Positions 9,601 through 16,630 of a stretch of 39,437 bases of DNA are shown here, one piece after another. Under the pieces are notes generated by a model. The model saw only the letters and a program-made list of their open reading frames with translations. It made no database searches and was not told the DNA's origin. The DNA comes from Verrucomicrobiota bacterium. GTDB taxonomy: Bacteria; Verrucomicrobiota; Verrucomicrobiia; Verrucomicrobiales; Akkermansiaceae. How positions within the stretch are numbered: the first letter of the stretch is position 1; every line of letters begins with the position of its first letter. A program made the translations under genes and the position numbers. The stretch covers positions 1-39,437 of the forward strand of contig VHCM01000008.1 of NCBI GenBank assembly GCA_016871685.1, given 5' to 3'.

Positions 9601-11380
9601 CAACGGCTCGACTGGCCACTTCCTCGGCAACGCCCCGGGTCCGGTCAGCCCCGCGATCGTGTTGTCCGCCAGCCCCTCGATCATCAGCCGGGACGAATCC
9701 TCCGTGCTCAGCTGGTCGATTACCAACGCTACATCCGCGACCATCGACGACGGCAGTGGACCCATCGCGATCGACGCGGTCTCCGGCACGCTCACGGTCA
9801 GTCCCTCGACCACCACGACCTACACGCTCGTTGCGGAAGGCGCGGGTGGCAGCAGCAGCGATCAGGTGACCTTGACCGTCAATCCACCCGCAGGTCCCGG
9901 GCCATATCGCTACTACCGCTTTGTACCGACCGCTCTGCGAAATCCGGACGACAACAGTGTGACGCTGGGCGAGTTCCAGATGTTGCTCAACGGTGTGCGT
10001 GTCACCGGTGCCACCGCGTTTGGTACCGATGCGGTCGGCGGCATCGACGATCCGGCCGATGGCGAGGAGCCGTTCTATTCCAACGACAACGATCCCGAAA
10101 CCAAGTGGCTCGACTTCAACAAGACGAATGCTCGGTTGGTGCTCGACTTCGGCGCGCCGCAAGATGTCACCGGCTACCGCATCGGGTTCTCCGACGACAA
10201 CGGCGGTCGCGCGCCGGTCTCATGGAGAATCGAAGGCAGTCCGGATGCCGTGAGCTGGAAGGTGCTCGATGTGCAGGTGGCCTATCCGGTGCCAACCGAG
10301 ATTGGTTACCTCGCCGATTTCGAAACCTCGCCGTTCAGCGGCGCGGCAATTTCCGTCTCGGGTCATCCCGGCGGCCTCAGCACAGTCTACGGTGTGGCCT
10401 CGAGTGCCAGTGCGTTCACCGTTTCAGCCTCCGGATTGACCTCTGGCGTCACGATCACCGCGCCTGGTGGCTTCGAGGTCTCGTCCTCTGCAGCTGGATC
10501 CTTCGGCTCTTCCATCGTGATCGGTGGATCCGGTTCGCTCAGTCCGGTGCAGGCCTACGTGCGGATCGCCGCAGGTGCCAACGCGGGTTCTCCATCTGGA
10601 AATCTCACGCTGAGCAGCCCGGGCGTTGTGAGTCGCACCCTCGCCGTTGCATCCAACACGGTGGCCCCCAAGGCCTTGAGCGTCACCGCCGCTGCCAAGA
10701 CGAAGATCTACGGCGATGCCGATCCGGCGTTCACCTACAGCGCCGATGGGCTGGTGGGCAGCGACGGGTTCAATGGCGCGCTCCTGAGGAATGCCGGTGA
10801 ATCCGTCGGTATCTACGCAATCAACCGCGGAACGCTCAGTGCCGGATCGAACTATACTCTCAGCTTCACCGGGGCCGATCTGACGATCACTCCGAAAGCG
10901 CTGGGTGCTGGCGACATCACGCTCACCCGAAACGGCAACAGCTACACCGCGAGTGCCAGCGGTGTCGGCGGCTTCACCTACAGCTACGTCGGCCGCAACG
11001 GCACGAGCTATGGACCCAGCGCTGACGCGCCATCGGCCGACGGTGATTACACCGTCACCGCCACCGTCAATGATTCGAACTACACCGGATCGAAGAGTGA
11101 GGATTTCACTGTCGAGTCGGTTGAGCCGCCACAAGACCATCCCGCGTTCAAGGTCACCTCGATGACCATGGTCGGCACGGTCTGCACCATGACCTGGGAG
11201 TCCCAGCCGGGCGCCAGCTACACGCTGCAGGCCACCGACAATCCGGCGGACCCGCAGTCGTGGACCACGCTGATGACCGGCGTCGCTTCGCAGGGTTCGA
11301 CGACTTTGATGTCGCTCGACATCGCCGACACCACCCATGTCGGTGCAACCAAGCTGTTCATGCGGATCAAGGCGGAGTGA
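602..11380 (+). CDS. Giant modular secreted/surface protein (3592 aa; Ig-like, discoidin-like, PA14-like and MBG domains)
   Basis: The first 26 or so residues form a signal peptide (basic start, LAALVAAGLLPG core, cleavage near HLHA-D), so the protein is exported. Two DNRLRE-like modules lie near residues 27-250 and 1400-1600. About thirteen 75-85 residue Ig-like modules share a LSW...NA..VSI..G.G.V...GS..VSP..TTTYTL pattern. Four discoidin (F5/8C)-like modules start with YRYYRF near 653, 1173, 1685 and 3100. Three PA14-like modules with D.N.DGDF.D motifs lie near 1907, 2159 and 2838. A jelly-roll-like segment (884-1093), a lectin-like segment (2562-2757), an MBG module (about 3358-3435) and a C-terminal MTWESQPGASYTLQAT module follow. 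There is no C-terminal membrane anchor, LPXTG or PEP-CTERM signal, and no catalytic domain is recognisable. Carbohydrate binding or adhesion is inferred from the modules. The frame is open throughout. The start has no clear ribosome-binding site, but the signal peptide fixes it. Confidence 0.9.
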   Translation: MKPTHRHPFRLAALVAAGLLPGHLHADTIVANKADARFQTGVNGVMIGGASAATSGSIYIGREYYSEGLLHMVVPFQLPDLGEGTFSDVSVSFYVPGNSNYQEDDDGNPLPSTPTMPADAISLNLHLIDGVSRASSAPITSDVYDLAAATQPGNHLTRGFEVMTPFVTPSDDPGWITTPADGAEETLLTNKLNQAYANGEKSGGFIFFRLSPTVLNPDSLTAYNQPKGLSVSTANSGSAPYLTYTFTPVNPNAPAISQFVADRTTIGTGGGATLSWTTANATTLSLSNSRNATVVDVTGLTSTVVTPTATTTYTLTAENALGSRTRSVTIAVNAAITLRGTSTANAAQNATSITLNKPNGVSSGDVLIAAISRNASTTGNMSIPTGWTLIDQRLLRDPGNSNKIWGAVFYRVAGATEASPYSFTLNATTSASTNSGASGVLLAYSGVDVTNGLNKDGSTGGPFDIVPGTINVNGTSTTASAVASSITTATANSGIVMLGMVGGNSFTWSGWNTLSPGSLTEVAEIVRGGSSAAAAWAVKSTAGPTGNGTATTSGNAQIPGAILLALKEGTAPPAVTSFTASASSVDPGTPVTLNWNVIDASTITINNGIGTVSSSGSVVVNPTTTTTYTITAQNSGGKQATAGVTVTVLGPGPYRYYRFVAEALRGSFSNPVQISEFQLLLNGVRKPAVTVTNPGGQNTVTATEGANKANDNDLNTKWHDNNKAPLVYDMGPNSTNWNVNAYRIATAGDAPERDPVTWRVEGSHDASTWIELNRQTDFPITESRNTYVAPNFSITDFNLPYVTFGASRTSVTLGESANLYWYVQNATTVSIDNGIGTVAGSGQITVTPSNATDYTITATNSSGQSATKTVRISVGTNPFLLPLANASFESDANSDPTGAFFNGQRVALNGWSIIATDNTSTPLGSQVAVGSQDLTPAAGSQALGLMSGVAITQMTNVRWSSLGPGDQLRLTLAAGDRSTPAAANPRWADESFFGISDGRISKVNGSTPAATGWLNNVVAKSSAVATPPGGFKAGTMGDVTLSYEVTAADYDRNGFVGIFIASLGNRDVSGNGTDIPASQSFWDNVRLEVVTPPGPTINQFSSDTTLTNGGAATLTWDVQNADSISISSGIGSVNPFGSLEVTPSGTTTYTLSATNSAGTKTRSITIRVQGPAIYRYFRFSPTAIRNPSDGMVQISEFELLFGTNVITGATATNPGGSKAADDWEGASKAVDASFGTKWLDQNIKPLILDYGKTIAATGYRFVTGNDADGRDPVSWILEGSHDKTTWYIVDQKDNATITTNRQIRIATIGTFSNSVYPSSPGAPTVNSFSASPASINEGDTVTLSWDVTNSTSVYLVGVGDVAATGSLNLQPAISTNYQLIVSNTSGTAVAATVVQVARLPRGTLFASYDDAEFLTYTDDGSLVSEFPSGEFFTILDVGRFRFDDVLRHLVIPFQLPNLGAGAFTLGELSLRVYGSELGTSGRTNIQLFGINEARDSSYTLGTDVVNGADNHLNNGTLLKSGMLNATTPLDSTVGSGEVGGSAAAIGYWLNQLYANGANAGKWVFLRLSPDALSIPEGYGFGVSTGDDSDAPTLTYVFDPNGSAGMPVIAGFNSSVSIIETGAATNLNWSVLGADSVSISGGVGNVAGSGSVSVSPSETTTYTLTALNANGQRTATTTVTVVAPGAYRYYRFVPLAIRSSNTLKLGELQFLSDGVGLSPVEVTSPYEGSDFRWTYGSPANLSDGLFTWPSLWEDERPQPVIFEFNSYVSATSYRFGTWENTSNDPVSWRIEGSRDKINWEVLDTRTNVGEKITTERNTLTRQFYLIPGVPDINSFAATPQIIFPGELSTLSWNVSEVPTVTLNNGIGTQPSVGSIQVSPTTTTTYTLGASGQGVTDILSRTVYVANTGLIGSVFDTIEGASHLSPIAGLLTRTPDGQFVQEGIITYENGSFLPNLPGLTTEDSFVVLWRGWFDVTKDGPGTYTFGVGSDDLAVVYIDLNDDGDFADAGEQVAYDSTNGSASSYILGTVNLTAPSYRIAIAFSEGGGEAIMRSGFKKGSGYTFNQLSPIDGSTGHFMPAKPLNLPLVSFTASPQSLVLGQSSTISWNVSNANSIAISGYGTGLASSGSFTINPTANTSYTLSATNADGTRTVPLTVVVKYGSLDGRSYDTLDNNSLLSPISGLINSTPTATFVQLDPIVYADNQMYGKIPGITSKDNFSVLWTGWFNVAVDGAGAYTFGNVSDDTGVIYLDLNKDGDFNDTGERIVDGNQTSSVVLTDPAYRIAIGYRQGAGNYYIDARFKKGSGLAYAALDPINNGTAHFQRTEPVGSAPFITFDVSPANIAAGGSSTLTWSVSGSTSVNIDNGIGSVAANGSTTVSPSTTTTYTLTATGPGGTSDATAQVTIVPAPTLSVTANPATIKEGEEVEVSWTSTNSTNVSIAGHGNWGGSSGRTFERPLTTTTYTLTAYGIGGSTTKSVTVTVLPKPVVTFTASTTEVLTGGSITLSWNVTGADSVSIDLGIGNVAATGSITVSPTASSNYTLTAVNTNGTSAKSLLIEVVSSLPLRYTFDDLTLQGWRNLLKNGSPGNGWSATTGHGVTDYFPNTTEEPRSPGAARSTFHDASHPTQILRSPEFTLNSYGDLTARVAGGNGGSLSAPVAVTSIPTNSIANTYVTGNEDDGGEIQVNGFMGIALRSVNSGQYVLAASKINTGNHYESLTIPAVALAGLNQSHRYTLDFIDSVHGGWGWASLDNVVIPGNPVQQPITITLTASPAGIAAGGSTTLSWSATNATTVDISGVGTGLPATGTATVSPATTTTYTLTASNDAGPASESVTVNVVENALMAYTYDTRPGGLGGYPLIPISNLIDAEASGSFAQVGDLEYDESGARPSLTTLPGITNPDAFAVLWLGWFDVTLDGPGAYTFGLESDDGSILYLDLNNDGDFADAGERILDASYGEGSTATVNLPMNYVRFALGYEENTGGQFIRARFAKGSGVSWNSLNPINGSTGHFLGNAPGPVSPAIVLSASPSIISRDESSVLSWSITNATSATIDDGSGPIAIDAVSGTLTVSPSTTTTYTLVAEGAGGSSSDQVTLTVNPPAGPGPYRYYRFVPTALRNPDDNSVTLGEFQMLLNGVRVTGATAFGTDAVGGIDDPADGEEPFYSNDNDPETKWLDFNKTNARLVLDFGAPQDVTGYRIGFSDDNGGRAPVSWRIEGSPDAVSWKVLDVQVAYPVPTEIGYLADFETSPFSGAAISVSGHPGGLSTVYGVASSASAFTVSASGLTSGVTITAPGGFEVSSSAAGSFGSSIVIGGSGSLSPVQAYVRIAAGANAGSPSGNLTLSSPGVVSRTLAVASNTVAPKALSVTAAAKTKIYGDADPAFTYSADGLVGSDGFNGALLRNAGESVGIYAINRGTLSAGSNYTLSFTGADLTITPKALGAGDITLTRNGNSYTASASGVGGFTYSYVGRNGTSYGPSADAPSADGDYTVTATVNDSNYTGSKSEDFTVESVEPPQDHPAFKVTSMTMVGTVCTMTWESQPGASYTLQATDNPADPQSWTTLMTGVASQGSTTLMSLDIADTTHVGATKLFMRIKAE
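1385..9880 (+). repeat. Thirteen dispersed copies of an Ig-like coding module
   Basis: The conserved strand motif TTTYTL or a close variant recurs near nucleotides 1530, 2480, 3160, 4045, 4730, 5580, 6245, 7010, 7748, 7978, 8212, 9043 and 9818. At DNA level these sites share near-identical runs of accacc-tacacgctcac. Copies 9, 10 and 11 are back to back; the rest alternate with discoidin-like, PA14-like or lectin-like modules. The pattern shows growth by duplication of module pairs and offers many short homologies for recombination. Confidence 0.8.
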
Positions 11381-11402
11381 TCCGCTGCCCGTCCGGGATT
11401 TT

Positions 11403-11440
11403 AACCGGCGTGTCGTCGTGAGGCGGTACGCCGGTTTTTT
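11403..11440 (+). terminator. Rho-independent terminator after the giant gene
   Basis: A 9-bp perfect stem pairs 11403-11411 (AACCGGCGT) with 11428-11436 (ACGCCGGTT), with a 16-base loop, and runs into a T tract ending at 11440. It begins 23 bases after the stop codon. The gene on the other side converges on it, but the opposite strand has only a weak T run, so it acts mainly on the plus strand. Confidence 0.85.
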
Positions 11441-11590
11441 GTGGATGGGGCATGGATCGGTTATCGGTTATCAGGAAGAGGGATGAAGGAAAAATCCATG
11501 CGGGTGAGTGGGCAAGAGTGTGCGTTCGAGTTCGTGGCTTCGACGGCACAGGCTGACTGCTCCGGCGGCAGCGATCCGCCGCGCAGGTGA

Positions 11591-13597
11591 TCAGGGAAGA
11601 CGGTCGAGGCTCTCCTTGAGCGAGCCGAAGAATTCCGCGAGGTCGTCAGCATCGGCTTCGGCGCCGAGAATGTCGTCGTAGCTGGAAATTTCGAGATGCT
11701 CGGTGTCCAACTCGGCAATGAACGAACTGGGCGTGCAGGATGTCTGCTCGCCCCATTTCACACGGCTCGCACACCAGGTCATCGTCAGCTCCTGCTGCGC
11801 CCGGGTGATGCCGACGTAAAGCAAGCGGCGTTCCTCGTCCTTGGTGCCGTCGGCAACGCTGCGTGAGTGGGGGAGGAATCCCTCTTCGAGGCCGACCAGA
11901 TACACGATGGGGAATTCCAGGCCTTTCGACGCATGAAGAGTGATCAGGGTTGCGCCCTGCTGTTTCTCAAGATCGTCGTCGCGCTCGGACGCGAGAGCAC
12001 TGTCGTCGAGGAATGATTGCAGCGTCTTTCCCTTGGCGTGGTGGTCGCGCAGGCTGTCGATCACGAGGCGCACGCCCTCGCGACGTTGCTCGCGTTCGCC
12101 GTCCGTCTTGCATCCGCGCTCGAGCCAGGACAGATAGTCGATGTCGCGGATCAGGCCGTCCAGCACGTCTGCAGGCGGCTGTTTGGCGATGACGATCCGG
12201 TCGCGCGCCGATCCGATCGTCGCGATGAAGGATTCGATCGCGGCCCGAGCCTTCGCACCCACCGTCGCGGTGAATACCGGGTCGCAAAGCGCCTGCCAGA
12301 CGGATCCGTGATGTTCGCGGCTCCAGTCGGTCGCGAGCACCGCGGTGGCTTGGCCGATGCCACGACTCGGCGCGTTGAGGACGCGCAGCAGCGGAATGTC
12401 CGACTCGGGAGAGGCCAGCAGTTGGAGATAGGCGAGGATGTCCCGCACTTCGCGACGATCGTAGAAACTTTGCACGCCGACCACGCGGTAGGGGATGTTC
12501 CGTTCGCGGAACGCAAGTTCGAGCGTGCGGCTCTGGATGTTGGTGCGGAACAACACGGCGAAGTCCTCCCACTTGCGGTCGGGGCGCGAGCGCGCCGCCA
12601 GAATCTCCTCGGCGACGAACTCAGCTTCCTCGGCGTCGCCGGGCATCGCGACGACACGCACCTTTGTCCCTCCCGCCTTGGTTGCCCGCAGGATTTTCTC
12701 GCGCCGACCGCGGTTGTGGCGGATCAGGCTGTTGGCGGTGTGCAGGATCGCCTGCGTCGAGCGGTAGTTCTCCTCGAGCCGGATCACTTTCGGATCCGGG
12801 AAAAAGCGCTCGAACTCGAGAATGTTGGCGATCTCCGCTCCGCGCCAGCCATAGATCGACTGGTCGTCGTCGCCCACCACGCAGACGTGGTGCGGCGGAC
12901 CGACAAGCTGACGCAGCAGTCGCATCTGCAGCGCGTTGGTGTCCTGGAACTCGTCGACGGTGACCCGGCACCAAGTGCCGCGGAACTGGTCGCGGAGATC
13001 CCCGTTGCCCTCGAGCATCCTCCAGGCCAGCACCAACAGGTCATCGAAATCCACGGCGTTCTGTGCGCGCAGTTCATTGGAATAGGCGGCGGCCAGCAGA
13101 CGGAAGTAATCGTCCTGGAGTTCCTCGGCGGGATCCTTGCCGAGGTTCTTGACCTTCGAGATCGCGGCGAGCACGGCCTCCGCTTTCACCTTGGTGTCGC
13201 TGCCGCCCTTGCGGACGAGCAGTTGTTTCATGAGGCCGACCTGGTCGCTGTACGAGCAGATGGCGAAGTTCTTCTTGTAGCCGAGCCGTTCGATTCCCGC
13301 GCGGAGCAGCCGTACACACAATGAATGGAAGGTGCAGACGGTCATTTCCGCCGCCGCTTTCTTCGAGACCATGCCGGCGATGCGTTCCCGCATTTCACTC
13401 GCCGCCTTGTTGGTGAAGGTCACCGCAAGAATCTCCGCCGCAGGGATCTTCTTCTCGAGCATGTGAGCGATGCGGCAGGTGACCGTGCGGGTTTTGCCAG
13501 TACCAGCGCCGGCCAGGATCATCACTGGACCATCGAGCGCGCCGACGGCCTCGCGTTGGGCGCGGTTGAGCGAATCGAAGCGGAATGCGGAGGCCAT
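11591..13597 (-). CDS. UvrD/Rep/PcrA-type superfamily 1 DNA helicase
   Basis: This is an ATP-driven 3'-5' DNA helicase of superfamily 1A, used in repair and in clearing replication forks. Motifs appear in order: GAGTGKT (Walker A, about residue 30), VTFTNKAASEM, VDEFQDTN (Walker B), GDDDQSIYGWRGA, EENYRS, TLHASKGLEFPIVYLVG and RRLLYVGITRAQ. The length from the ATG at 13597 is 668 residues, close to E. coli Rep (673), and the C-terminus lacks the long UvrD tail. The same frame stays open upstream to an ATG at 13729, but those 44 residues (rich in K, R, P, S) look non-coding. Coding character upstream sits in another frame instead (see 13598-13835). I chose 13597 because the conserved core starts at once (FDSLNRAQREAV). 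It converges with the giant gene. Confidence 0.9.
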   Translation of the reverse strand: MASAFRFDSLNRAQREAVGALDGPVMILAGAGTGKTRTVTCRIAHMLEKKIPAAEILAVTFTNKAASEMRERIAGMVSKKAAAEMTVCTFHSLCVRLLRAGIERLGYKKNFAICSYSDQVGLMKQLLVRKGGSDTKVKAEAVLAAISKVKNLGKDPAEELQDDYFRLLAAAYSNELRAQNAVDFDDLLVLAWRMLEGNGDLRDQFRGTWCRVTVDEFQDTNALQMRLLRQLVGPPHHVCVVGDDDQSIYGWRGAEIANILEFERFFPDPKVIRLEENYRSTQAILHTANSLIRHNRGRREKILRATKAGGTKVRVVAMPGDAEEAEFVAEEILAARSRPDRKWEDFAVLFRTNIQSRTLELAFRERNIPYRVVGVQSFYDRREVRDILAYLQLLASPESDIPLLRVLNAPSRGIGQATAVLATDWSREHHGSVWQALCDPVFTATVGAKARAAIESFIATIGSARDRIVIAKQPPADVLDGLIRDIDYLSWLERGCKTDGEREQRREGVRLVIDSLRDHHAKGKTLQSFLDDSALASERDDDLEKQQGATLITLHASKGLEFPIVYLVGLEEGFLPHSRSVADGTKDEERRLLYVGITRAQQELTMTWCASRVKWGEQTSCTPSSFIAELDTEHLEISSYDDILGAEADADDLAEFFGSLKESLDRLP

Positions 13598-13835
13598 CGC
13601 CGCGCGGATCGAAGCCCGGCGTCGGCCCGATGGCGAGCCCGGAATCGGGTTTTGCGTACGCGCCCGGTGCTTCCTGCTTGGGCGAGTCGTTGGCTTCTTG
13701 GGTTTCGACGGCTTGTTTGAGCCATTCACTGGTTTCCTGGCGCGCCTGCTTGCGGGCGTCGCGAATGGCCTGATTGGCCAGGCTCTTGCGGCGGCCCTTG
13801 GGCTTGCGCACGCGATCGAGCGCGTTCATTCGCAT
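13598..13835 (-). other. Coding-like N-terminal extension in another frame, probably of the helicase
   Basis: Reading the minus strand from the ATG at 13835 gives about 79 residues starting MRMNALDRVRKPKGRRKSLA, with strong G/C at third positions and a helical, charged composition (including SEWLKQAVETQEAND). The frame has no stop before 13395, but beyond about 13597 it only reads out-of-frame helicase. The simplest view is that this is the true N-terminus of the helicase and that one base is gained or lost near 13597-13610, either in nature or in the assembly. A separate small gene overlapping the helicase by about 200 bases is less likely. Function unknown. Confidence 0.45.
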
Positions 13836-13928
13836 CAGCTCGCCAACACCTGATGGTCAGTACGGTGCTACGCCGTGACGAGGTGGTTCACGCTTGGCCG
13901 GGACCGCGAATCCGGATAGCAGTCGGAT

Positions 13929-14846
13929 GTGTGGCGTGTATGGATCATCGGGCTGTTGGTTGCGGGCGTTTGCCGTCCGGCAGCCGCGGTCGCGCTTCCG
14001 GCTCCGTCGCCGACGCGGCTGCCGATGGATGTCGTCTTCAAAGGCGAGGCGAAATTCCGCGCGGTGTTGGCCAAGGCCGAGCGGGGCCGCTGGCGCGATC
14101 TGCCGATCGGGGAACGAACGATCCGCGTGGCGCGCGAGCTGGTCGCCACGCCTTACGTCAACTACACGCTCGAAGTGGACGACCGCATCGAGTCGCCGGT
14201 GGTGAATTTCGAGGCGATGGACTGCTGGACGTTTTACGAGAACGCGCTGGCGATTGCGCGCATGCTGCGTCGCGGGCCGGGGCCCTACACGCCGCGCGAC
14301 ATGCTGCACATGATCGAGATCGAACGTTATCGCAACGGCGTGTGCACCGGCGGCTATCTCAGCCGAATGCATCACCTTGAGGAAGTGTTTGCCGACAACG
14401 AACGCCGCGGGCTGGCGCGCAACCTCACGCCGCGCCTGCCTGGTGCCCAGCGGCTGCACCGCGAGATCCGCGAAATGACCGTGCAGTGGAGGAACTACCG
14501 TTACCTCAAGTCCGATTCCGGACTGTTGCCCGCGATGGGCGAAATCGAAGCGCGCGTCTCGCGTCTGCCCGTGTGGCACGTGCCCAAGGCGCGCGTCCGC
14601 GAGGTCGAGCGGTTTCTTGCCAACGGCGACATCTGTGCGATCTCGACGAACTCGAAACACGGCTACACGTCGCACGTCGGGTTGATCGTGCGCCTCAACG
14701 GCCGCGCTTATTTCACGCATGCCACATCGGATCGCTCGAAAGGGCGGATGACGATCATCGATCGGCCGATCACCGACTATCTCGCGGGATCGTCGAAGCA
14801 TGCCGGAATCATCGTCTGTCGGCCGAACGACGTGTCCGGGCGCTGA
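13929..14846 (+). CDS. DUF1460 family exported protein (N-acetylmuramoyl-L-alanine amidase-like)
   Basis: The 305 residues begin with a signal peptide (WIIGLLVAGVCRPAAA), so the enzyme works in the envelope. The DUF1460 hallmark MDCWTFYENALAIARM places the predicted nucleophile at Cys99, and the YTSHVGLIV strand places the catalytic His at 249. This is the Cys-His arrangement of a permuted NlpC/P60-like fold. Known members of the family cleave or modify cell-wall muropeptides, so a role in peptidoglycan turnover is likely, though the substrate is not shown. The start is a GTG at 13929; the signal peptide supports it, but no clear ribosome-binding site is visible. It is divergent from the helicase and ends 15 bases before the convergent glycogen synthase gene. 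Confidence 0.85.
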   Translation: MWRVWIIGLLVAGVCRPAAAVALPAPSPTRLPMDVVFKGEAKFRAVLAKAERGRWRDLPIGERTIRVARELVATPYVNYTLEVDDRIESPVVNFEAMDCWTFYENALAIARMLRRGPGPYTPRDMLHMIEIERYRNGVCTGGYLSRMHHLEEVFADNERRGLARNLTPRLPGAQRLHREIREMTVQWRNYRYLKSDSGLLPAMGEIEARVSRLPVWHVPKARVREVERFLANGDICAISTNSKHGYTSHVGLIVRLNGRAYFTHATSDRSKGRMTIIDRPITDYLAGSSKHAGIIVCRPNDVSGR

Positions 14847-14861
14847 ATGGGGCGGAGGATC

Positions 14862-16421
14862 TCAGCCCGCCGATTCCCCGTGAGCCAGGCTTTCACCGGA
14901 CTGACGCTCAACCAGCGGGCGGTCGAGCATCTCCTCATAGATCGCGATGTAGCGACGGGCCACCTCGTGGTGGCTGAACTCGCGCGCGCTTTCCCGCATC
15001 ACCCGGGCCAGCTCACGACCGCGGATTGCGGTCGGCAGCGCGTGAAACTCCATCGCGCGATCGATCGCCCAGCGCAGGCCGCCCGTGCCGTAGTGTTCGA
15101 AGCGGAATCCGTTGCCGGTGGAGTCCTCCGCATCGATCGGCTTGATCGTGTCGTACAACCCGCCGGTGGCATGCACGACGGGCAGTGATCCGTAAAGGGG
15201 AGCGGTCATCTGCGGGAGCCCGCACGGCTCGAACAACGAGGGCATCAGCATGAAGTCCGATCCGGCGTAAGCGAGGCGCGACAAGCGCTCGTCGAAGTTG
15301 ACGACGGCCACCCGATCATGCAGGTCGAATGCCGAGACGATCTTGTCGAACCAGTGCTGGTGGGGGCCGTTGGCGACCACGACGACCTGCAGACTGCGGT
15401 TCCAGTAGTCCGAGACGATCTCATGCAGGATGTCGGTGAGCAGTTGCGGACCTTTCTGGACGGGATCGAGCCGCGAGGGCCAGAAGAACACCGCCGCGTC
15501 GGGATCCTGCTTGAGCTGCAACTCACGCTGGAGCACGAGCTTGTTCGCCGCCTTGCCCGCGATGACGTCATCGGCAGTGTAGTTGCGGACCAGCGAGGGA
15601 TCCGTGGAAGGCTGATACGAGCTGTCCGGTGCGTTGAGAATCCCGGCCGAGCAGCCGGCATGGTATTTCTGGCGCAGTTCCTCACGGACCGATGAGGGAA
15701 CCACCTCGTGCCAACCCTCGACGATCTCCCAAAGAAACCTCGGGCTCACCGTGTTGATGTAGTGTGAGGCGAAGATGCCGGAGGTGAGCAGATCCACCGG
15801 CACTTGGGATCTGGCGTGATGATAGTTCTGCGGCGGCGAGGTGAAGTACAGGTTCATCCAGAATTCCGCGGCATCGATACCCGACTCCTCGATGCGCGCC
15901 AGCGAAACCTGGCGGGTGTGGATGTTGTGGACAGTGAACAGGCACTTGATTCCCCGGCGGCGGGCCATGGCCGGGATCAGCGAGGTCATCCAGTCGTTGC
16001 AATGGATCAAATCGGGGCGGACCTGGGGGATGATGTGGTTGATCACCTCGCGCTGGAAGACGAGCGCGATGCGCAGCGATTCCTCGGAGTGATCGCTGTA
16101 AACCTGCTCGCGATAGTAAAAGATCCGGTCCTCCGCGAGATGGATGTTCGAATCGGGCAGCACTTCATGATATTTCCTCAACTCCTTTTCATGCAGGTCG
16201 AAGACATCGCCTTGAAACATGCGTCGGTAATTCGGCAAGGCGACGTGCACGTCCGCGCCGAGCTCGAAGAGCGCCGACACCAACGATGCCGAGACATCAG
16301 CCAGTCCTCCGGCCTTGGCCGACATCCGCTGCGTCATGTTCCCCATGCCCTGCGGAAGATAGGTGATCTCCGGAGTGACGATGAGAATGCGCGGGTGCTG
16401 GGATTTCGCGTCAGTGGGCAT
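14862..16421 (-). CDS. glgA: Glycogen (starch) synthase, GT5 family
   Basis: The enzyme adds glucose from ADP- or UDP-glucose to a growing alpha-1,4-glucan in the cytoplasm. The GT5 signature AKAGGLADVSASLVSAL (counterpart of K-T-G-G-L) binds the nucleotide sugar. HCNDWMTSLIPA, TVHNIHTRQ, the KGPQLLTDIL segment and the C-terminal MLMPSLFEPCGLPQMTAPLYG (GT-B acceptor/donor loop with the EPCGL motif) follow. About 15 residues (TYLPQGMGNMTQRMS) are inserted just before the GGL motif compared with E. coli GlgA, which marks a divergent subfamily. The chosen start is the ATG at 16421 (519 residues). The frame stays open to an ATG at 16538, but the extra residues look like upstream DNA. No other glycogen gene is adjacent. 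Confidence 0.88.
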   Translation of the reverse strand: MPTDAKSQHPRILIVTPEITYLPQGMGNMTQRMSAKAGGLADVSASLVSALFELGADVHVALPNYRRMFQGDVFDLHEKELRKYHEVLPDSNIHLAEDRIFYYREQVYSDHSEESLRIALVFQREVINHIIPQVRPDLIHCNDWMTSLIPAMARRRGIKCLFTVHNIHTRQVSLARIEESGIDAAEFWMNLYFTSPPQNYHHARSQVPVDLLTSGIFASHYINTVSPRFLWEIVEGWHEVVPSSVREELRQKYHAGCSAGILNAPDSSYQPSTDPSLVRNYTADDVIAGKAANKLVLQRELQLKQDPDAAVFFWPSRLDPVQKGPQLLTDILHEIVSDYWNRSLQVVVVANGPHQHWFDKIVSAFDLHDRVAVVNFDERLSRLAYAGSDFMLMPSLFEPCGLPQMTAPLYGSLPVVHATGGLYDTIKPIDAEDSTGNGFRFEHYGTGGLRWAIDRAMEFHALPTAIRGRELARVMRESAREFSHHEVARRYIAIYEEMLDRPLVERQSGESLAHGESAG

Positions 16422-16630
16422 CGCAGGCGGATCAGGAGCGGGCTTGAGACCGATGATGCGACGGATCGCCGCACCACGCCAAGGAAATCCGCCGCGAAGC
16501 GGAGCGACCCGCGAACGCGCGAGTGACAAGGATATCATTTGCCCTCGTCCGGCTCGGATGCGAGGAGGGCGAGTGGCGGATATCGTCGCGTTGTCGGCGG
16601 CAGATCCCGTGCGCCCATCATTTCGAACCG

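Noticed and set aside
1500-9830. Short repeated DNA (acc-acc-tac-acg-ctc) that might suggest a CRISPR or satellite array
   Set aside because: Spacing varies from about 230 to 950 bases and the repeats code for the same beta strand of Ig-like modules within one frame.
12017-13324. A 435-residue plus-strand open frame opposite the helicase
   Set aside because: The opposite strand carries every UvrD/Rep motif in order; this frame has none.
16523-16630. Upstream extension of the PriS-like gene starting at 16523
   Set aside because: The 36 residues (with SSRCRRQIPCAHHF) look like untranslated DNA, and overlap the region upstream of glgA on the other strand; the ATG at 16631 starts a helical, conserved-looking segment.
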